64,000 nucleotides of DNA from Bedellia somnulentella (GCA_963576735.1 OY755176.1:9905423-9969422); one strand, 5' to 3'. Shown: positions 25,851-37,742, numbered from the stretch's first letter. Notes: generated by a model from the letters alone, not told the origin. Made by a program: numbers and translations.

Positions 25851-27568
25851 GACCGTGGCGTGTCCGTTTTCCAAAATATTGTGTGTATATGAAGGTTTAT
25901 ATTAAAAAAATCTAACATAATCGCTATATTATTGTCCTAATAGTTTCTTTTTTAGTTGTTTATCTTTATATAATATAGATATTTAAGCTATTTCTTGTGT
26001 ATATCACTAAAATTTCAGCATTAACTTTGTACGCAAGGTTTTGCGTCTCGACCGTAGAACTGGATAAAAAATTCCCGTAAATCAAAACTATTAGTCGTTG
26101 CCTGGTATTCTTTTTTTTAATTATTTAGCCCGGCATCACCAATCTATTTGTCTTTTCGTTGATAGCAGGGATCCTGTATTGACTGACTTTTTTTCAATTT
26201 AAATGTAATATATTTTAATCCGTCAAGCATACTGTGTGTGGACCGTAGTTTCGGATTTAAAGGTAAGTTCTTATGTTTTACTTATAAATTTTTGTAATAT
26301 GTTGTCAAAAGCAGTATACTTTGTTGCTTTTGCTTTATGTTTTTTGAGGTTTTGATGGGAATGGCCGAAAATTTTCGCGACCATAGGTGTCTCGACCGCA
26401 GGTTTTTCAATTCTTTTTTGCTACGGTCGCGACAAAAACAAACACGGTCGAGACATTTAGGTTTTAGGCCATACGCCTACGGTCATGGTGATATCTAATA
26501 TTGTTTTTGGTAATAAATAAAGAATAGTAATAATCCCCTCATGAGGTTTTCATGAACAAAAAAAAAAAAAATCAAATTATTGTTTTTGGTATTGATAAAC
26601 TTAGTTATTTTTCAGTTGAGTTACTTATCAATATACATTTAAAGAAAAATACAGTTTTCACATCAAGTTTTATATTTACACAATTCACATGCTATTTTTT
26701 TACTGGGCTGGAAGTCACCCTACACCTTCAAACCAAATTAATTGCAATTTTATAATAAACAGAATTAACGAATTTTGGAACATGGATAAGTTGGACAAAT
26801 GTCAAATAGATAACCTAGAATTAAGGACCTACCTACATTTAAGGAGCACACTAGAAGTAGTAAGGGAAAATACTATTTTTATACTTTTTGCATTTATCAG
26901 TTCATTATTTTTATTATACTTATATTACTAACAATAATGCCTTATCTTTTTTTAGAAACGAAGAATAAAACGAGAAGGTGCTCGTAAACATAGAGCAAGA
27001 AGCAAATACAAGTCGCAAGAGGAGACAAGAAAAAAATACTATGGATGATATGATATACTTTGAATGATTATATTACCTTACAGACTGCAATAATAAAAAA
27101 ATACATGTAATTGGTAGTTTTATTAAAATAATTCAGAATTACTCTGTTCACTACACAGGTAAAGACCACAAGCCATTGCTCAATTCAAAGAAGCGTTATG
27201 TAGATCAGTGAGGAAAGACTTTGTCCAGAGTGGCCATGCGACAGGCTTATTACTGTCACAGAATTTAATAGTAACACAACAACCTGTGTGTCAGGATTGT
27301 TTGTTATTGTCGCGACCGTACATGCCATTTAGGCGACCGTATCTGTTATTTTCAAGACCGTAGATGATATTGTCGCGACCATACCTAATTAACTTCATGC
27401 AGCCTAAAAATCATTAGGTTTCAATGCATAAATAAGTAGGTTATTTATAATATAACATCGGTACATTAAACAAACTAAACACATAAAACAATACAATTTG
27501 TATTCATACATGTATGAAACTCTTAACAAATCAGTCACGACCGTAGCAACAAAAGTCGCAACCATAGC
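25851..27568. repeat. Cluster of GTCGCGACCGTA-like motifs
   Basis: At least 14 copies of a motif near GTCGCGACCGTAG or its complement occur in two groups. The left group is at 25851, 26045, 26241, 26375, 26389, 26421, 26443 and 26476. The right group is at 27309, 27332, 27354, 27372, 27534 and 27555. The core GTCGCGAC is palindromic. Between the groups is AT-rich DNA with an open frame (26689-26931) and a basic segment near 26956-27050 preceded by a splice-acceptor-like T-run and AG. Subterminal transposase sites of an unknown DNA transposon are the simplest reading. Inverted termini were not found. Confidence 0.55.
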
Positions 27569-28178
27569 TTTTTCTCCCTTTTCCCATTTTCATTAAGCTA
27601 AGCCACTATTATTAGGGAACTTCTTTTGGTCTAATCTATAAGAATAACAATATACTTTTTTGAAAAAAACATGTTTACAAAAATTTTATTATTTTTTTCA
27701 TATGTGAGAAATACCCTTTTACTGTTTTGCCATTAGGCAATGAATAAATAATCTTACTTATTTCTTTCTATCTAAATCAATAAAAATAATGTAAGCTACA
27801 TAACAAAAATAGCACAACAATAACATTTATTTAGCAATAAATATTACTGCCACATAGTGGCAGCTTTAAACAGAACTAATCAACCTCAATTAATGTTTTT
27901 TAAGCTATTTGATTAGACACAGATTTATACCATCTTATCCTTCACAAAGTTTGCAAGTGGCTGAGAAATCATCAGCTACTTTAATGTTAATCCCTACAAG
28001 CAATCCTTCTGGCTAATTTTCTTTACAAGGACCATGTAACATAGTTTTGAATTAATACCGTCATTCTCAAGTTATAATACACTGACTAATACAGACATGT
28101 ATTCTAATATCTTTATAGGTTATAACGGTAGAATGCTGCAATTCCAATAGTATACAAATGTAATTGTTAAAAGCGTAC
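27569..28178. other. First part of TESK intron 1
   Basis: Minus-strand intron starting at the GT donor 28178-28177. A faint SINE-A-like piece may lie at 27925-28040. No other feature is seen. Confidence 0.4.
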
Positions 28179-28592
28179 CTTGAATACTTCAGAGAAGAAT
28201 CCGCTACCTATTTTCTCCAAATAAAAGTCATCAAATGGATAAAGTGCTGCCACTGCTGTCCTAAGAGCAGTACATGAAGATCCAGTAACTCTCTTATCTC
28301 CTACTCTCTCACTATCTTCACTAACACTCGACTCCTTATCAACATCATCACTACACAAGTCACGACGTCCTTTTCCATTCTCCAGGCCATCATATTTATA
28401 TCGTCTGCTAAGTTTCGAATGTGGACCTCTAACAAATCTCCCACTTTTCGCCGTTTCATCCAAATTCGTAAAGCTTTCGGCAATCTTTAAAACTTTAGTC
28501 GGTTTCCTGCGCTGGGAACATTCGATATTGGATCGACTCCTCACGCTGTCTTCAGCGGAGTAGTCGGTTTGCATCATGGAATTCATGGACAA
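28179..28592 (-). CDS. First coding exon of a TESK-type protein kinase
   Basis: The exon encodes 138 residues. Residues 1-105 are a polar, Ser/Arg-rich N-terminal tail. They lead into ALRTAVAALYPFDDFYLEKI and the glycine-rich ATP loop GSGFFSEVFK, which matches the start of the TESK (testis-specific kinase) domain, whose usual pattern is the same GAGFFSEVYK. TESKs are dual-specificity kinases related to LIMK that phosphorylate cofilin and so regulate actin; the Drosophila member is center divider. The exon ends AAG and is followed by the donor GTACGC (28178-28173), phase 0. The start is the first of three nearby Met codons (residues 1, 3, 6). No further kinase exon was found to the left, so intron 1 probably exceeds 28 kb. 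Kinase type is well supported; the exact orthology is inferred. Confidence 0.85.
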
Positions 28593-28979
28593 CGACGCTC
28601 ATCCCGCCTCAAGCATAGTGGAATAATCATGTATCGTCCAATAGCCACTTTATTGCAGTCACAAAATACACCATACTGAGACCCACAAGTGAGAATAGTA
28701 CGTAAATAATTCGACAAAAACACAACACAGATGGAACTAACTAATAACACATTTAGCTCAATTTCATTATTACTAAAGTCCACAATTCAAATTTACAAAA
28801 AATTGCTTGCAGTTTATTTATTTTGAGTGTGTTTATTTATGCGGTAAATATTAAGAAAATACGGCAACGGCAATTGACGCGACTGCAACTTAAGCAGAAA
28901 GCGAGAACGAAACGAAACGAATGAGAGGCAGACAAATGCGAGCGAAGGAGGCAAGGCAAAATTAACTAACTAAACGAAA
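28593..28979 (-). promoter_or_regulatory. TESK 5' UTR and promoter region (tentative)
   Basis: Directly upstream of the kinase start codon. Part of it (28870-28979) is less AT-rich and carries several GAAACG repeats that continue on the far side of the hAT insertion (29934-29990). The transcription start cannot be placed. Confidence 0.35.
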
Positions 28980-29274
28980 CAGTGTTGCAAAAGCGAAAGT
29001 TAAAAAATCGGGTAATTTTCCAGTTAAAAATCGGGAGAAAACGGGAGATTTTTTAGTCTTAATAAAACATCAGTATTTTATGCTGATAATCAAATTAAAG
29101 TGATTTATTAAACTATATAAAAATATATATGTAGGACTGATAATTCATTTTTGTACCACTTCTTGCTTACAATTTTAGTAAACAATTTTCCAGCAATAAT
29201 TAGATTTTGTTGGGCATGAAACCTCATGTGGGGATTATTTTACTGATCTATAAAATGACTATCATTTTATACCT

Positions 29275-29440
29275 TTTGCCGTTGAAAGTCTCGGCCCGTG
29301 GGGCAACGAGGCACGGCAATTCTTTAAAGAACTCTTCGCTCGCCTTGTGGAAGTGTGTGGTGATCCTAGAGCAGGCAGCTACCTCGGCCAACGCATTAGC
29401 TTAGCCATCCGAAGAGGAAATTCTGCTAGCATTTGGCAAT
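29275..29440 (+). pseudogene. LINE-like ORF tail fragment
   Basis: The plus-strand frame reads ESLGPWGNEARQFFKEL, then GDPRAGSYLGQRISLAIRRG. This resembles the C-terminal end of proteins carried by some LINE-type retroelements, and a related ending appears at 30228-30291. It lies within the hAT element. Family attribution is from memory and uncertain. Confidence 0.4.
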
Positions 29441-29514
29441 AATTTAATTCTTAATTTTTATACAATCATTGTAAATATTTTGTAATTGTAAAAGTGGAAT
29501 CAAGGAAAGAAAAA

Positions 29515-29575
29515 TTTCGGAGCCAGCAGGACTTGAACCTGCGACATTCCGGTCTACGCCCCGGCATCCTTGATT
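29515..29575 (-). repeat. tRNA-like 3' half (fold-back family)
   Basis: The minus strand has a T-arm GCAGGTTCAAGTCCTGC followed by GAAATTTTTCTTTCC, the same 3' flank as the tRNA-like units at 38410 and 43788. The D-arm is missing. It lies inside the hAT element. Confidence 0.5.
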
Positions 29576-30227
29576 GATAAGTATTTTAAGATAAATATTG
29601 AAATTTTCACAAGTCTGATTATTTTACAATAATGAACTCTATCGCAAAACGTTTCGGTGTAATATGTTTTGTGTATACTGACGTCACTGCCGTATTAAAA
29701 GACCCTGTGAGTGTGAGAATTTTATGGGAATTCCCGTGCGTGAGAATCCCGTGGTCAATGTTACTAGGTGATTCTTGATGTTTTCTGTCTTTAGATTGCT
29801 ATATTAATTATTACTTTAATCTCAAATGCAAAAAATCGGGAGATATGGTCACTAAATCGGGATATCGGGAGGGAAAGGCCAAAATCGGTAGATCTCCCGA
29901 TAAATCGGGAACTTTTGCAACACTGAAACGAAACGAACCCGACGGATTTACGAAACGTAACGAACGAAACCCACCGAACTGAACGCATCCAAGGAATCTT
30001 TGACGTTATTATGATAATGTTGGCAATGGCTCAGATTGTGTCAAAGCTATCTGTCTAAATTTAAAAAGTATTGCCATTATGATATCACAATTTCCCATAT
30101 CGATTTTTTTTTATTAGATGGACGACTTTATTATTGTTTTTATAAACTTTTAACTATATCGTCGAAAAAAAATATCCGTGATTATGGTCATGATTCTCGT
30201 ACTGGTGCTTTTTTGAGTCAATGACTC

Positions 30228-30420
30228 TCTGTGGCGATCCAGCGGGGCAATGCGGTGGGCATCATGGGTGTTTTTGCGCATGAGTCTGTTAGTAGATAAC
30301 TCATTTATTAAAGTTTATTGTTTAAGACATGTAGTAACTATTTAACGGTTTGTGTATCTTCAAATAAAATGATGTGTGTTCTTTTATGTAAATGTTATTT
30401 AATTATAAGTTTTCGTTAAT
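30228..30420 (+). pseudogene. LINE-like ORF tail and 3' UTR
   Basis: The frame IQRGNAVGIMGVFAHESVSR ends in a stop at about 30291. It parallels the ending of the fragment at 29275-29440. The following AT-rich DNA may be its 3' UTR. Confidence 0.35.
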
Positions 30421-31140
30421 ATTATATATATTGTGATAAGATTAGAAATAATGCTACTATGTTATGTTATAAATAAATAAATACGATACTCCTTACATAG
30501 ATTAAATTAGTTTAATATTATTCCGTAAACAAAGTTTGGCAGTTTTTATTAAGAAAGCATAAAAAGAGTGAAGCTCTGTCCGTAACATCTAGCAGAAAAC
30601 AGAAATGTCACTGATGTTTGGATAATAATCCCTGAACTTTTAATCATCGGATGGAAAAGTTAATCCAAAAATGCTAACATCAATAAATTATTATTTATAA
30701 GTTAACATCAATAAATTATTTTTTGAACAATTTCACAAGATTTTAATAATGTTTTCAAGTATTATAATAATATCAAACCAGCAGGGCAGGGATGAAATTT
30801 TCGAACTGGTAACGTAAGTTATTTAAATTTTCAGAAATAATCGCTGCATGCCTCTTTTCATAAAATTATCATCCGAAGCACTACGAAGGCCGATTAGCGC
30901 CTAAGGTAAGAGTACATATTCCTGTGGAAAACAAGTTGCTCCACTGCCACTAGCCATTTGATTTGAGTAGTTATGTTTTTTCATTAGTATTTATCCATTA
31001 AATCATTAAATTAATATATGTATATATATATATATATAATTTAAAATAAAATAGCAATACAATTGCATGCTATATGCCGTCATTAAGAAAAAATAAATTA
31101 ATGGACACCAAGGAAATTAGAACACGTGGTTTTGGTTTTC
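30421..31140. other. Intergenic AT-rich DNA
   Basis: Contains an (AT)n microsatellite at about 31014-31040. No gene is seen. Confidence 0.4.
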
Positions 31141-31382
31141 ATATACATATACTCACGGCTATAAATCCCTAGAAGGGGTACCCAGACCTAGGGATTTAGA
31201 AAATCTTCAGTCACTTTTGGTAGTTAAGTGGGGAAAAGATGGTGAAATAAAGGTTGTTGGTGATGGGTCTCCAACCGCATCGGCCAAAAATCCCTTAGAA
31301 GCCCCAATACCGTTAGTCACCTCGTACGTACACCCACCGGAAGAAATGGGGTAGAGCTTTTCTAAGCCGACACTACACAGCT
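31141..31382 (-). mobile_element. SINE-A copy, full length
   Basis: The minus strand carries head, the GATGGGTCTCCAACCGCATC block (as read on the plus strand) and the tail with GTATATGTAT. It is among the better preserved copies. Confidence 0.87.
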
Positions 31383-31648
31383 TTCAAAGGCCTAAATTGT
31401 AGTCAATTATATTAAAATAACATAAACAAATTCAAAGGAAGATATTAATTACAAAAAAAGGTTTTATACTTACAGTTATTGAAAAAATGTGAGTTCGTAG
31501 GTCTAGACATAAAAATAACAACGTTATGGCGAATTACCCGCTGCATTAACTGTATGATCTCAGCTTAGTTAGCTAGCTTAGATAAAAATAGTTCGATTGC
31601 AATTAATTCTTCCAGTTAATATCCTACGAAAGGACTTAGTATATGGAG

Positions 31649-31758
31649 ACTTTTAGGTTTTGTGGAGCGATGCGGTTGGAATCCCATCAACAACAATTCT
31701 TTATTTGACCATCTTTCCTCTTTAACTTCCAAATATGGCTGAGTACTTATCTAGTCAT
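31649..31758 (+). mobile_element. SINE-A middle fragment
   Basis: The GCGATGCGGTTGGAATCCC block through CAAATATGGCTGAG remains. Head and tail are lost. Confidence 0.55.
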
Positions 31759-31954
31759 TATTTTTATTGTTACGAGGGTACATTTCAATACCTCGGGAAT
31801 CAAAGTACGGTTCAAAATTTAGGTGCAAAATGCCGCCATATTTGTGATATTGTGCTTATCTGGCAACATTGTAAATTCCACTACTAAGTTGGCCAGCTTG
31901 ATTAGGGATTCGTTCAAGTTAAGTTAAATTAAATTTGTTCAATGCAGTACTAAA

Positions 31955-32661
31955 TAGGCGTGGGTAGATCCAGCTCCGCGAGATGATTCGAATCACCAGG
32001 TTCAGGCTCAGTTCCGGTACTGAATCCTCTTAACCGGGCCGGACCGCTTATCGAATCCGGCTCGGTTAAGAAATTCAGAACTGAATAAAACAACCAAAAA
32101 ATACCACGCTTACTTCGCGGAACGTAACGATTGCTATTGACATACATTTAAAAATCAATTAACTCATATGTATAATGATTCTGTTTGTATACAGGCAAGG
32201 GTCGCTAACATATATATATTCTTATGTAAAAAAATAAATAATATTTAGAAACATCTTAACAACATTTTACACAAAGTTACACAACATAAAACACTATCGT
32301 ATTTATAATATCACAATAAACACCATTATTTATGAAAAGATTGATAAATCTATTAAACGAAATTGGCAAACAAAGAACACAAAAGGACAACTCTCTTTTC
32401 GTCTCTGTCTCCCGAGTTCAAATTGTATTACATTCTTGTCTCGCTCTCACATCCAGTAAGCAAATGTAACGGTAATAATCGAACCGATCCTGAACCTGAT
32501 GCCTGAGCCTGTTGTTCGAAAACAATAGAACCGAGCCGGTGCGGAGCGGCCCGGTTAAGCGAACTGCACCTGATAAGAAAGAGTGGGGCCGGTTAGGCCA
32601 ATCAGGCTCACGCAGGGATTCGAATCATTTGAATCCACCGAGCCGGACCTACACACGGCTA
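31955..32661. mobile_element. Non-autonomous hAT with long imperfect inverted repeats
   Basis: The ends TAGGCGTGGGTAGATCC (31955) and, inverted, TAGCCGTGTGTAGGTCC (32661 leftward) match over about 65 bp with substitutions. A perfect 8-bp duplication GTACTAAA flanks it at 31947-31954 and 32662-32669. Both arms contain repeated CCGGTTAAG and GGCTCGGTT-like strings. It has no transposase and is 707 bp long. Confidence 0.87.
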
Positions 32662-32669
32662 GTACTAAA

Positions 32670-33322
32670 CCGCACGCATCGCAATCGTTTATTTTGGTTT
32701 GTTAGTCCATCACGGTAAGAAATACAAAGTATAGGTAGTTCCCCATGCGCCCCTCTTCTTTACCTTAGCGGCGCGAGGGCGGCAGGCGGGAGAATGAGGA
32801 GCGGTTTCGTTCGGTTTCATCAGTCGGAGTTTGTTTGTCTGTGTGTATATTTGCCCATGGCCCACATAGATAAATTAAAACCGTCTTCCAATAAATTAAC
32901 AACATAAAAATTAACAATAGAACATAAAAGAACCATATTCAAAGAATAACTTACAACGCAGTTTTGAATTGTATCAAGTGATTGGCTAAAATCTAAACCG
33001 TTGAAGTTGAAGAAATGCATGGCAGATTTTTCAAATAAGTATGAAAATGTAAGAAAATTAATTTTGTAGCAATACCACAAAATTATTGCGTGCATCACCG
33101 CCCTCTTACCTTTGAGCTGCATATCAAGCATCAATTAATATGTTGGTTTCTAAAAAGTTTACAAATGGTTGAAACAAGGATGCTGCTATCGCATCTTTGA
33201 AAGAAATAATAGTTTTAATAAGATTTTCTCATATCTCTCGAATAGATACAAATTGTTGTTCAGTGGCATCGACAATAGTGAATTATTAATTTTTGCTGCA
33301 GATTTCTGCATAAATGTTTTGG
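32670..33322. other. Intergenic DNA with a GC-rich patch
   Basis: A GC-rich patch (32745-32805) is followed by AT-rich DNA. An open minus-strand frame at 32820-33134 (104 codons) shows no motif I recognise, so I do not call it a gene. Confidence 0.35.
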
Positions 33323-33324
33323 TA

Positions 33325-34648
33325 CCGTAAGAGCGGGTTACTTTAGCTCTAGCGGGTAACTATGGCTCAAACCGGAAAAAAAATTAAACTTCCCACCTCA
33401 TCGTTACTATGGTGGCAAACTATCTAGTTGAATTTGCCAATGTTAGATGGCGGTATTAGCACTCGTTTTTTATTGGTTGCACAGTTCTGATATGAGTTTT
33501 CACTGTCAGTTTGAATTCAAACTTACCTGCCATGAACACTTGGACGATTTACGTCTGCAAACTTTTTTTAGAAACAGTGGGTTTTAGGTAAGTTTTACTT
33601 TATTATTTTATTTGTTGTGGTCAGAAATTTATTCATAAGTAAAATAACGGCAGAAACTATAGTGTTATCATAAGTTTGAGTACTAAAATATTCAAAATTA
33701 AGTGTGGGGTTACTTTAACTCATATATTCGGGTTACTTTGGCTGTTGAGCCAATGTTACTTTATCTTTACCTTTTACAATGTTGTCTTTGAACTACCTAG
33801 ACTATGAATGATCCAGGCAACAGATAGATACAGCAGGACCGAAAGCGGATGGATAGATGCAGTGACCTTTGAGGATTGGTTTATCAAACATCACATTCCC
33901 ATTCTTAGGAAAAAAGATGGATGAAAGAACCTAGAAGATCCTAAAGAGTCCTAACGTCCTGTCGGACTGTGAAAAGCCAAACATTGCGTTCGTTTGTTTG
34001 CCTCCTAATGCAATACACATTCTTCACCCACTGGATGTTGCTTACTTTAGGCCACTTAAATGGAAGTGACGTCAAATTCTATTGGACTGGAAGAGTAAGG
34101 CCCACCACACCAAAAGATCAAATTCTTCGCCGGTTGACAACAAGTAAAATAACGATGATTCTCATTCATAAGACTGGCTGATTAGATACTGTATGACTTA
34201 AGTTCCTACTATTTTTGATATTTTATTAGTATAAAGTAAAAATTACGTTTTTTATAATAAATATAAAGATTTTAACATTTTGTTAGCTTGCTGCTTGTTG
34301 ATTTTGGAAAAAAAAAGTTTTGTTAAAGTTTCCTTTGAAAATTTAAATTTTTTATATGTCAGATATTTCTTTTGTTTATACTCTATCACTTAACGGTATC
34401 GTTATGGAGTATAAAAAAAATGCAAGCCAAAGTTACCCTCTTTTTAGAACAACTTTGGCTCAAAGTAAAAAAAAATATAAAAAAATATCGTCACAGTTTT
34501 AATAAAAAATATATACATTTCTGGTTAGTTTTGATCCTCATAAACCATTTAAAACCAATAAACTGTTATAAACTCTTACCCCAACTCTACAGTAGTGATT
34601 TTTATAAAATTGTTAGAAAAAAGTAGCTAAAGTAACCCGACTTTACGG
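33325..34648 (+). mobile_element. pogo-type (Tc1/mariner superfamily) transposon relic
   Basis: Inverted termini CCGTAAGAGCGGGTTACTTT (33325) and, inverted, CCGTAAAGTCGGGTTACTTT (34648) are flanked by TA on both sides (33323-33324, 34649-34650), as in pogo elements. Further GGGTTACTTTRGCT-like motifs repeat subterminally near 33715-33770 and 34425-34465. The interior carries a broken transposase, so the element is dead. Confidence 0.88.
33780..34140 (+). pseudogene. pogo/jerky-like DDE transposase fragment
   Basis: The plus strand reads SGWIDAVTFEDWFIKHHIPI, a stop, and later FVCLPPNAIHILHPLDVAYF then RPLKWK and another stop. These match the DDE_1 domain pattern (GW-x-D-x-x-x-F-x-x-WF and LPPN-x-TH-x-x-QPLDV-x-x-F-x-PLK). 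The His in place of Gln before PLDV, and the stops, fit decay. The upstream DNA-binding domain is missing. Confidence 0.85.
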
Positions 34649-34814
34649 TACTTTGGAAGAATGCAAATGCAGAGCTGTTTATGTAGACCAGAGACAAGCT
34701 ACTTCCTGAGTGAGAATCCCCTTAAGGGTATTCCCCGAAACTTCTCAAACAAACTACAACTGAAGGAATCCCCGTAACTGTGATACTAACACGGTAATCT
34801 GTTTTTTTTTATAA

Positions 34815-34905
34815 CAAACATACATATACTAACGCCATTAGTTCCCATTGGGGTAGCCCGAGACTATTCATCGCCGCTTTGTACGATCCTGGCAAACCTT
34901 GAATA
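34815..34905 (-). mobile_element. RTE LINE 3' fragment
   Basis: The tail ATGTATGTTT, then GGGAACTAATGGCG and GTTTGCCAGGATCGTACAAA on the minus strand. It is a short 5'-truncated copy. Confidence 0.7.
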
Positions 34906-37598
34906 ACTTCTGAATAAGATGAGATGACACAGTTACTTCAACACCGTAAAGTGAGTCACACTTATAGAAACTACCACGGCGTGAACCGGTACACTACAAC
35001 GTGCACGAGTGGAGTGCAATGACTGACTTGGTGGAGCTGAATAAAGAAGTCCCCGGCAGTGTAATTATTGTTGGTCGTACGTACGTCAACGTAGTGTTAT
35101 TTACTCTGTGTTGTTGGTGTTACGTGAATAGGAGAGCTATGAAGAATAATATGCGGTAATAGTCCTGTTAATGAAATGAAACATCACATTTTGATTTATC
35201 TGTTTTTATTCAATTATCAATGCTGACTTGACTATCTTGTCTATCTTACACTAGTTAAAATTTACTTAATTATATCACACGATGGAAACAACGGTATATA
35301 AAATTGTAACAAAATCAACGCTGCAGAGGTGCTTTAAATGAAGTACTTGAGAGACGTGCCCACGAACATATAGAAAATAAAAGAAAGTAGTATGATCTTC
35401 TTATTGTGAACTTGAATGGTTAATAAATCCAAAAACCAGTAAAATTGGTTACGTAGAAATTAAAATGTATTTATACATTACAAAATGCTTTGACTGGCAT
35501 TTTAGATAAAAAAAGGATTAATTGACTTTAATATTTTATAAAATATTTAATTAGGAAATTTCAAGTTAGTTAAAGGAATTGTTTATGGTTTAAGAACCAA
35601 AGTTTTGATCTTCGAGATATTTATTTACTTCCTTTTATTTTAAGTACCTCGTGACTTAATCTATCATTTAATTATTATTGATGTACAAAAAACAATATTT
35701 ATACGGTACGGTTTTTACATGTTTCAATTAGTAAAATGTTTCACATTTTTTATTATTTATATTATAAGAAATCGTTTATTAAAAGTCAACACTGCATTAT
35801 TTAACTGCTTTTCCTAAATCTACTGTAAAATAAACTTTATAACGCTTTTTAGCTAATACAAATTATTGCTTTTGCGACGTTTCAGAGTCTACATTAATTT
35901 TATCTAAACTTACGTGTATTATACATTTACATCAATCTCAAAATGAGTATTTTCGATTAATTATCTAAATGTAAATATATTTAAATTTAATCGTACATTA
36001 ATATTGCTTGTGTGAAGGAAAGAAGATTCCTTTTAAGTTATATTAAAACAGTCTTATAATCTATTTGTGCAAATAGGGCCTAAAATAAAGTCTTCAGAAC
36101 AAATTAGCTTTCACCTGATGCTTAGGTGTAAATAAGTGCAATTATAAAAGTTATTTTATTCAAAGCAATGAAATCAGTATTTATGTTTATTTTTGTAATT
36201 GATTTTTTAAAGATAATTCTTGCAAAATGCATTCGAAAGTTTTGAAACATATTTAGCATGATGCTAAATCTTTGAAGAAAGTAAAATTATATTGGTTTTA
36301 ATATCTATGCCCACTTTGACCACTCTAAGCTATACCATATTTTCTAAAGTAAAGTAATAAACAAAAACATAAACAACTTTTTATTTTTTCGAAATTGAAA
36401 TATATCATAATTTTTACTTGAGTATTAAACTACCATAATTTATTATTTATTTAATAGTGCTGAATGTTAGTGTGTTGATTTTATATTAGTTTGTTACTTT
36501 TAAAGAACTAACTCTTACTTTTGTAACTTGGTATAGTGCGTACAAAAATACAGTAGATTTAAAAACAATTGATTATATATGTTTCAAATTTTGTCAATGC
36601 GGTTCAAGTGGGCTAATGAAAGGATATGCAACAGAAATCAAATCCAAATTTAACTTCAAAGAAAATGCCAAGCTTTTTAAGACTTCGTGTAAAAAATATT
36701 TATGATCATCTATTTTTTTTCAATCGATGAACAATTGGTGATTAAGCGAATAAATTTGACCAATAAAGTATCAAAACAATAATGTTCGAGAGTAAATTTC
36801 GCCATCGAAACTTATCAAGTCCCGATATAATGGTAGAAAGAATAAAAAAGTATATTTTTATTTGCACAGTATTGATGCAAATAAATAGGGAGAAATCTTA
36901 CCAGAAGTTATTCTGTAAATACTGAAAATGTCATTAGTCTAACTACTGGATTCAGGTAAATTTATTCGGCTACCTAAAGCATTTAATTACATAATCTTCA
37001 GCTTAGTCAATAATGAAAACTAACAAACTAAAAAAATATAGTATAAATGCAAAATTTATGTGAATATAATTTCAGTTGAGTAATCATAGTCAAACATATA
37101 AATATATACTTTAAATTCTATTGATGTAGTCAATAATAAATAGGGGTTTTGAAAATTAAATATGTGTACCTGGAAAGTTAAATACGCTACGAAATATTTC
37201 TTAAAATTAAAGGGACGATAAATGCAGCAGAACTGAGATATATTCGGAAAGACAATGTCTTCAGTTAATATTAAGTTTTTATCAACAGCAACAATAAACA
37301 GCAATCTTTCACAACCGTTCACGTCAAAACCCTACGTTAGTTAACATTAAAAACCATAAAGTTTAAAGACTAAGGTTTGTGTAGAGAATTAATAAACTTA
37401 CAAATATTTTTTATACAGAAATGAGTTCTATTCCTGGAGAATCCATTTTTAAGATGGTGAAGCAAAGATATTACGTATAAATTAAAGTTAAAATAAAATA
37501 AAGCAATATGACCAAGGAAAAAGACAAAAGTTCAGAGACTTAACAATATAACAAGAATTTCCGATTACAAATTGGTTTTGAAGCCCTGATTAAAAATA
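34906..37598. other. Intergenic AT-rich DNA
   Basis: No repeat or exon was recognised. An open plus-strand stretch at about 35000-35160 encodes a hydrophobic run, but nothing supports expression. Confidence 0.4.
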
Positions 37599-37599
37599 T

Positions 37600-37605
37600 T
37601 TTATT
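37600..37605 (-). promoter_or_regulatory. Candidate polyadenylation signal (AATAAA)
   Basis: AATAAA on the minus strand, 138 bases after the stop codon at 37743 of the cysteine-rich gene. Confidence 0.45.
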
Positions 37606-37742
37606 TTACCAACTGCTCAAACATATATAACAATGGTACAAATTTATGATACAAGTGGCTAGATCTGCTAAATATACAAACCTTAAACAAAAGTTGGGTA
37701 AGAATGTCATGAAAATGATTAATTAAGGATATTGTTTTGTGA

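Larger units (their letters stand above)
28980..29925. mobile_element. hAT-type element in the TESK upstream region
   Basis: Inverted 14-bp ends CAGTGTTGCAAAAG (28980-28993 and complement at 29912-29925) are typical of hAT elements. A perfect 8-bp duplication AAACGAAA lies at 28972-28979 and 29926-29933. ATCGGGA motifs recur at both ends. Inside are a LINE-like coding tail and a tRNA-like fragment. There is no transposase frame, so it is non-autonomous. Confidence 0.88.

Noticed and set aside
31950..32718. Open frames in the hAT arms
   Set aside because: They lie in the non-coding inverted arms of the hAT element and show no protein motif.
32820..33134. 104-codon minus ORF
   Set aside because: No recognisable domain, AT-rich composition and no splice or promoter support.
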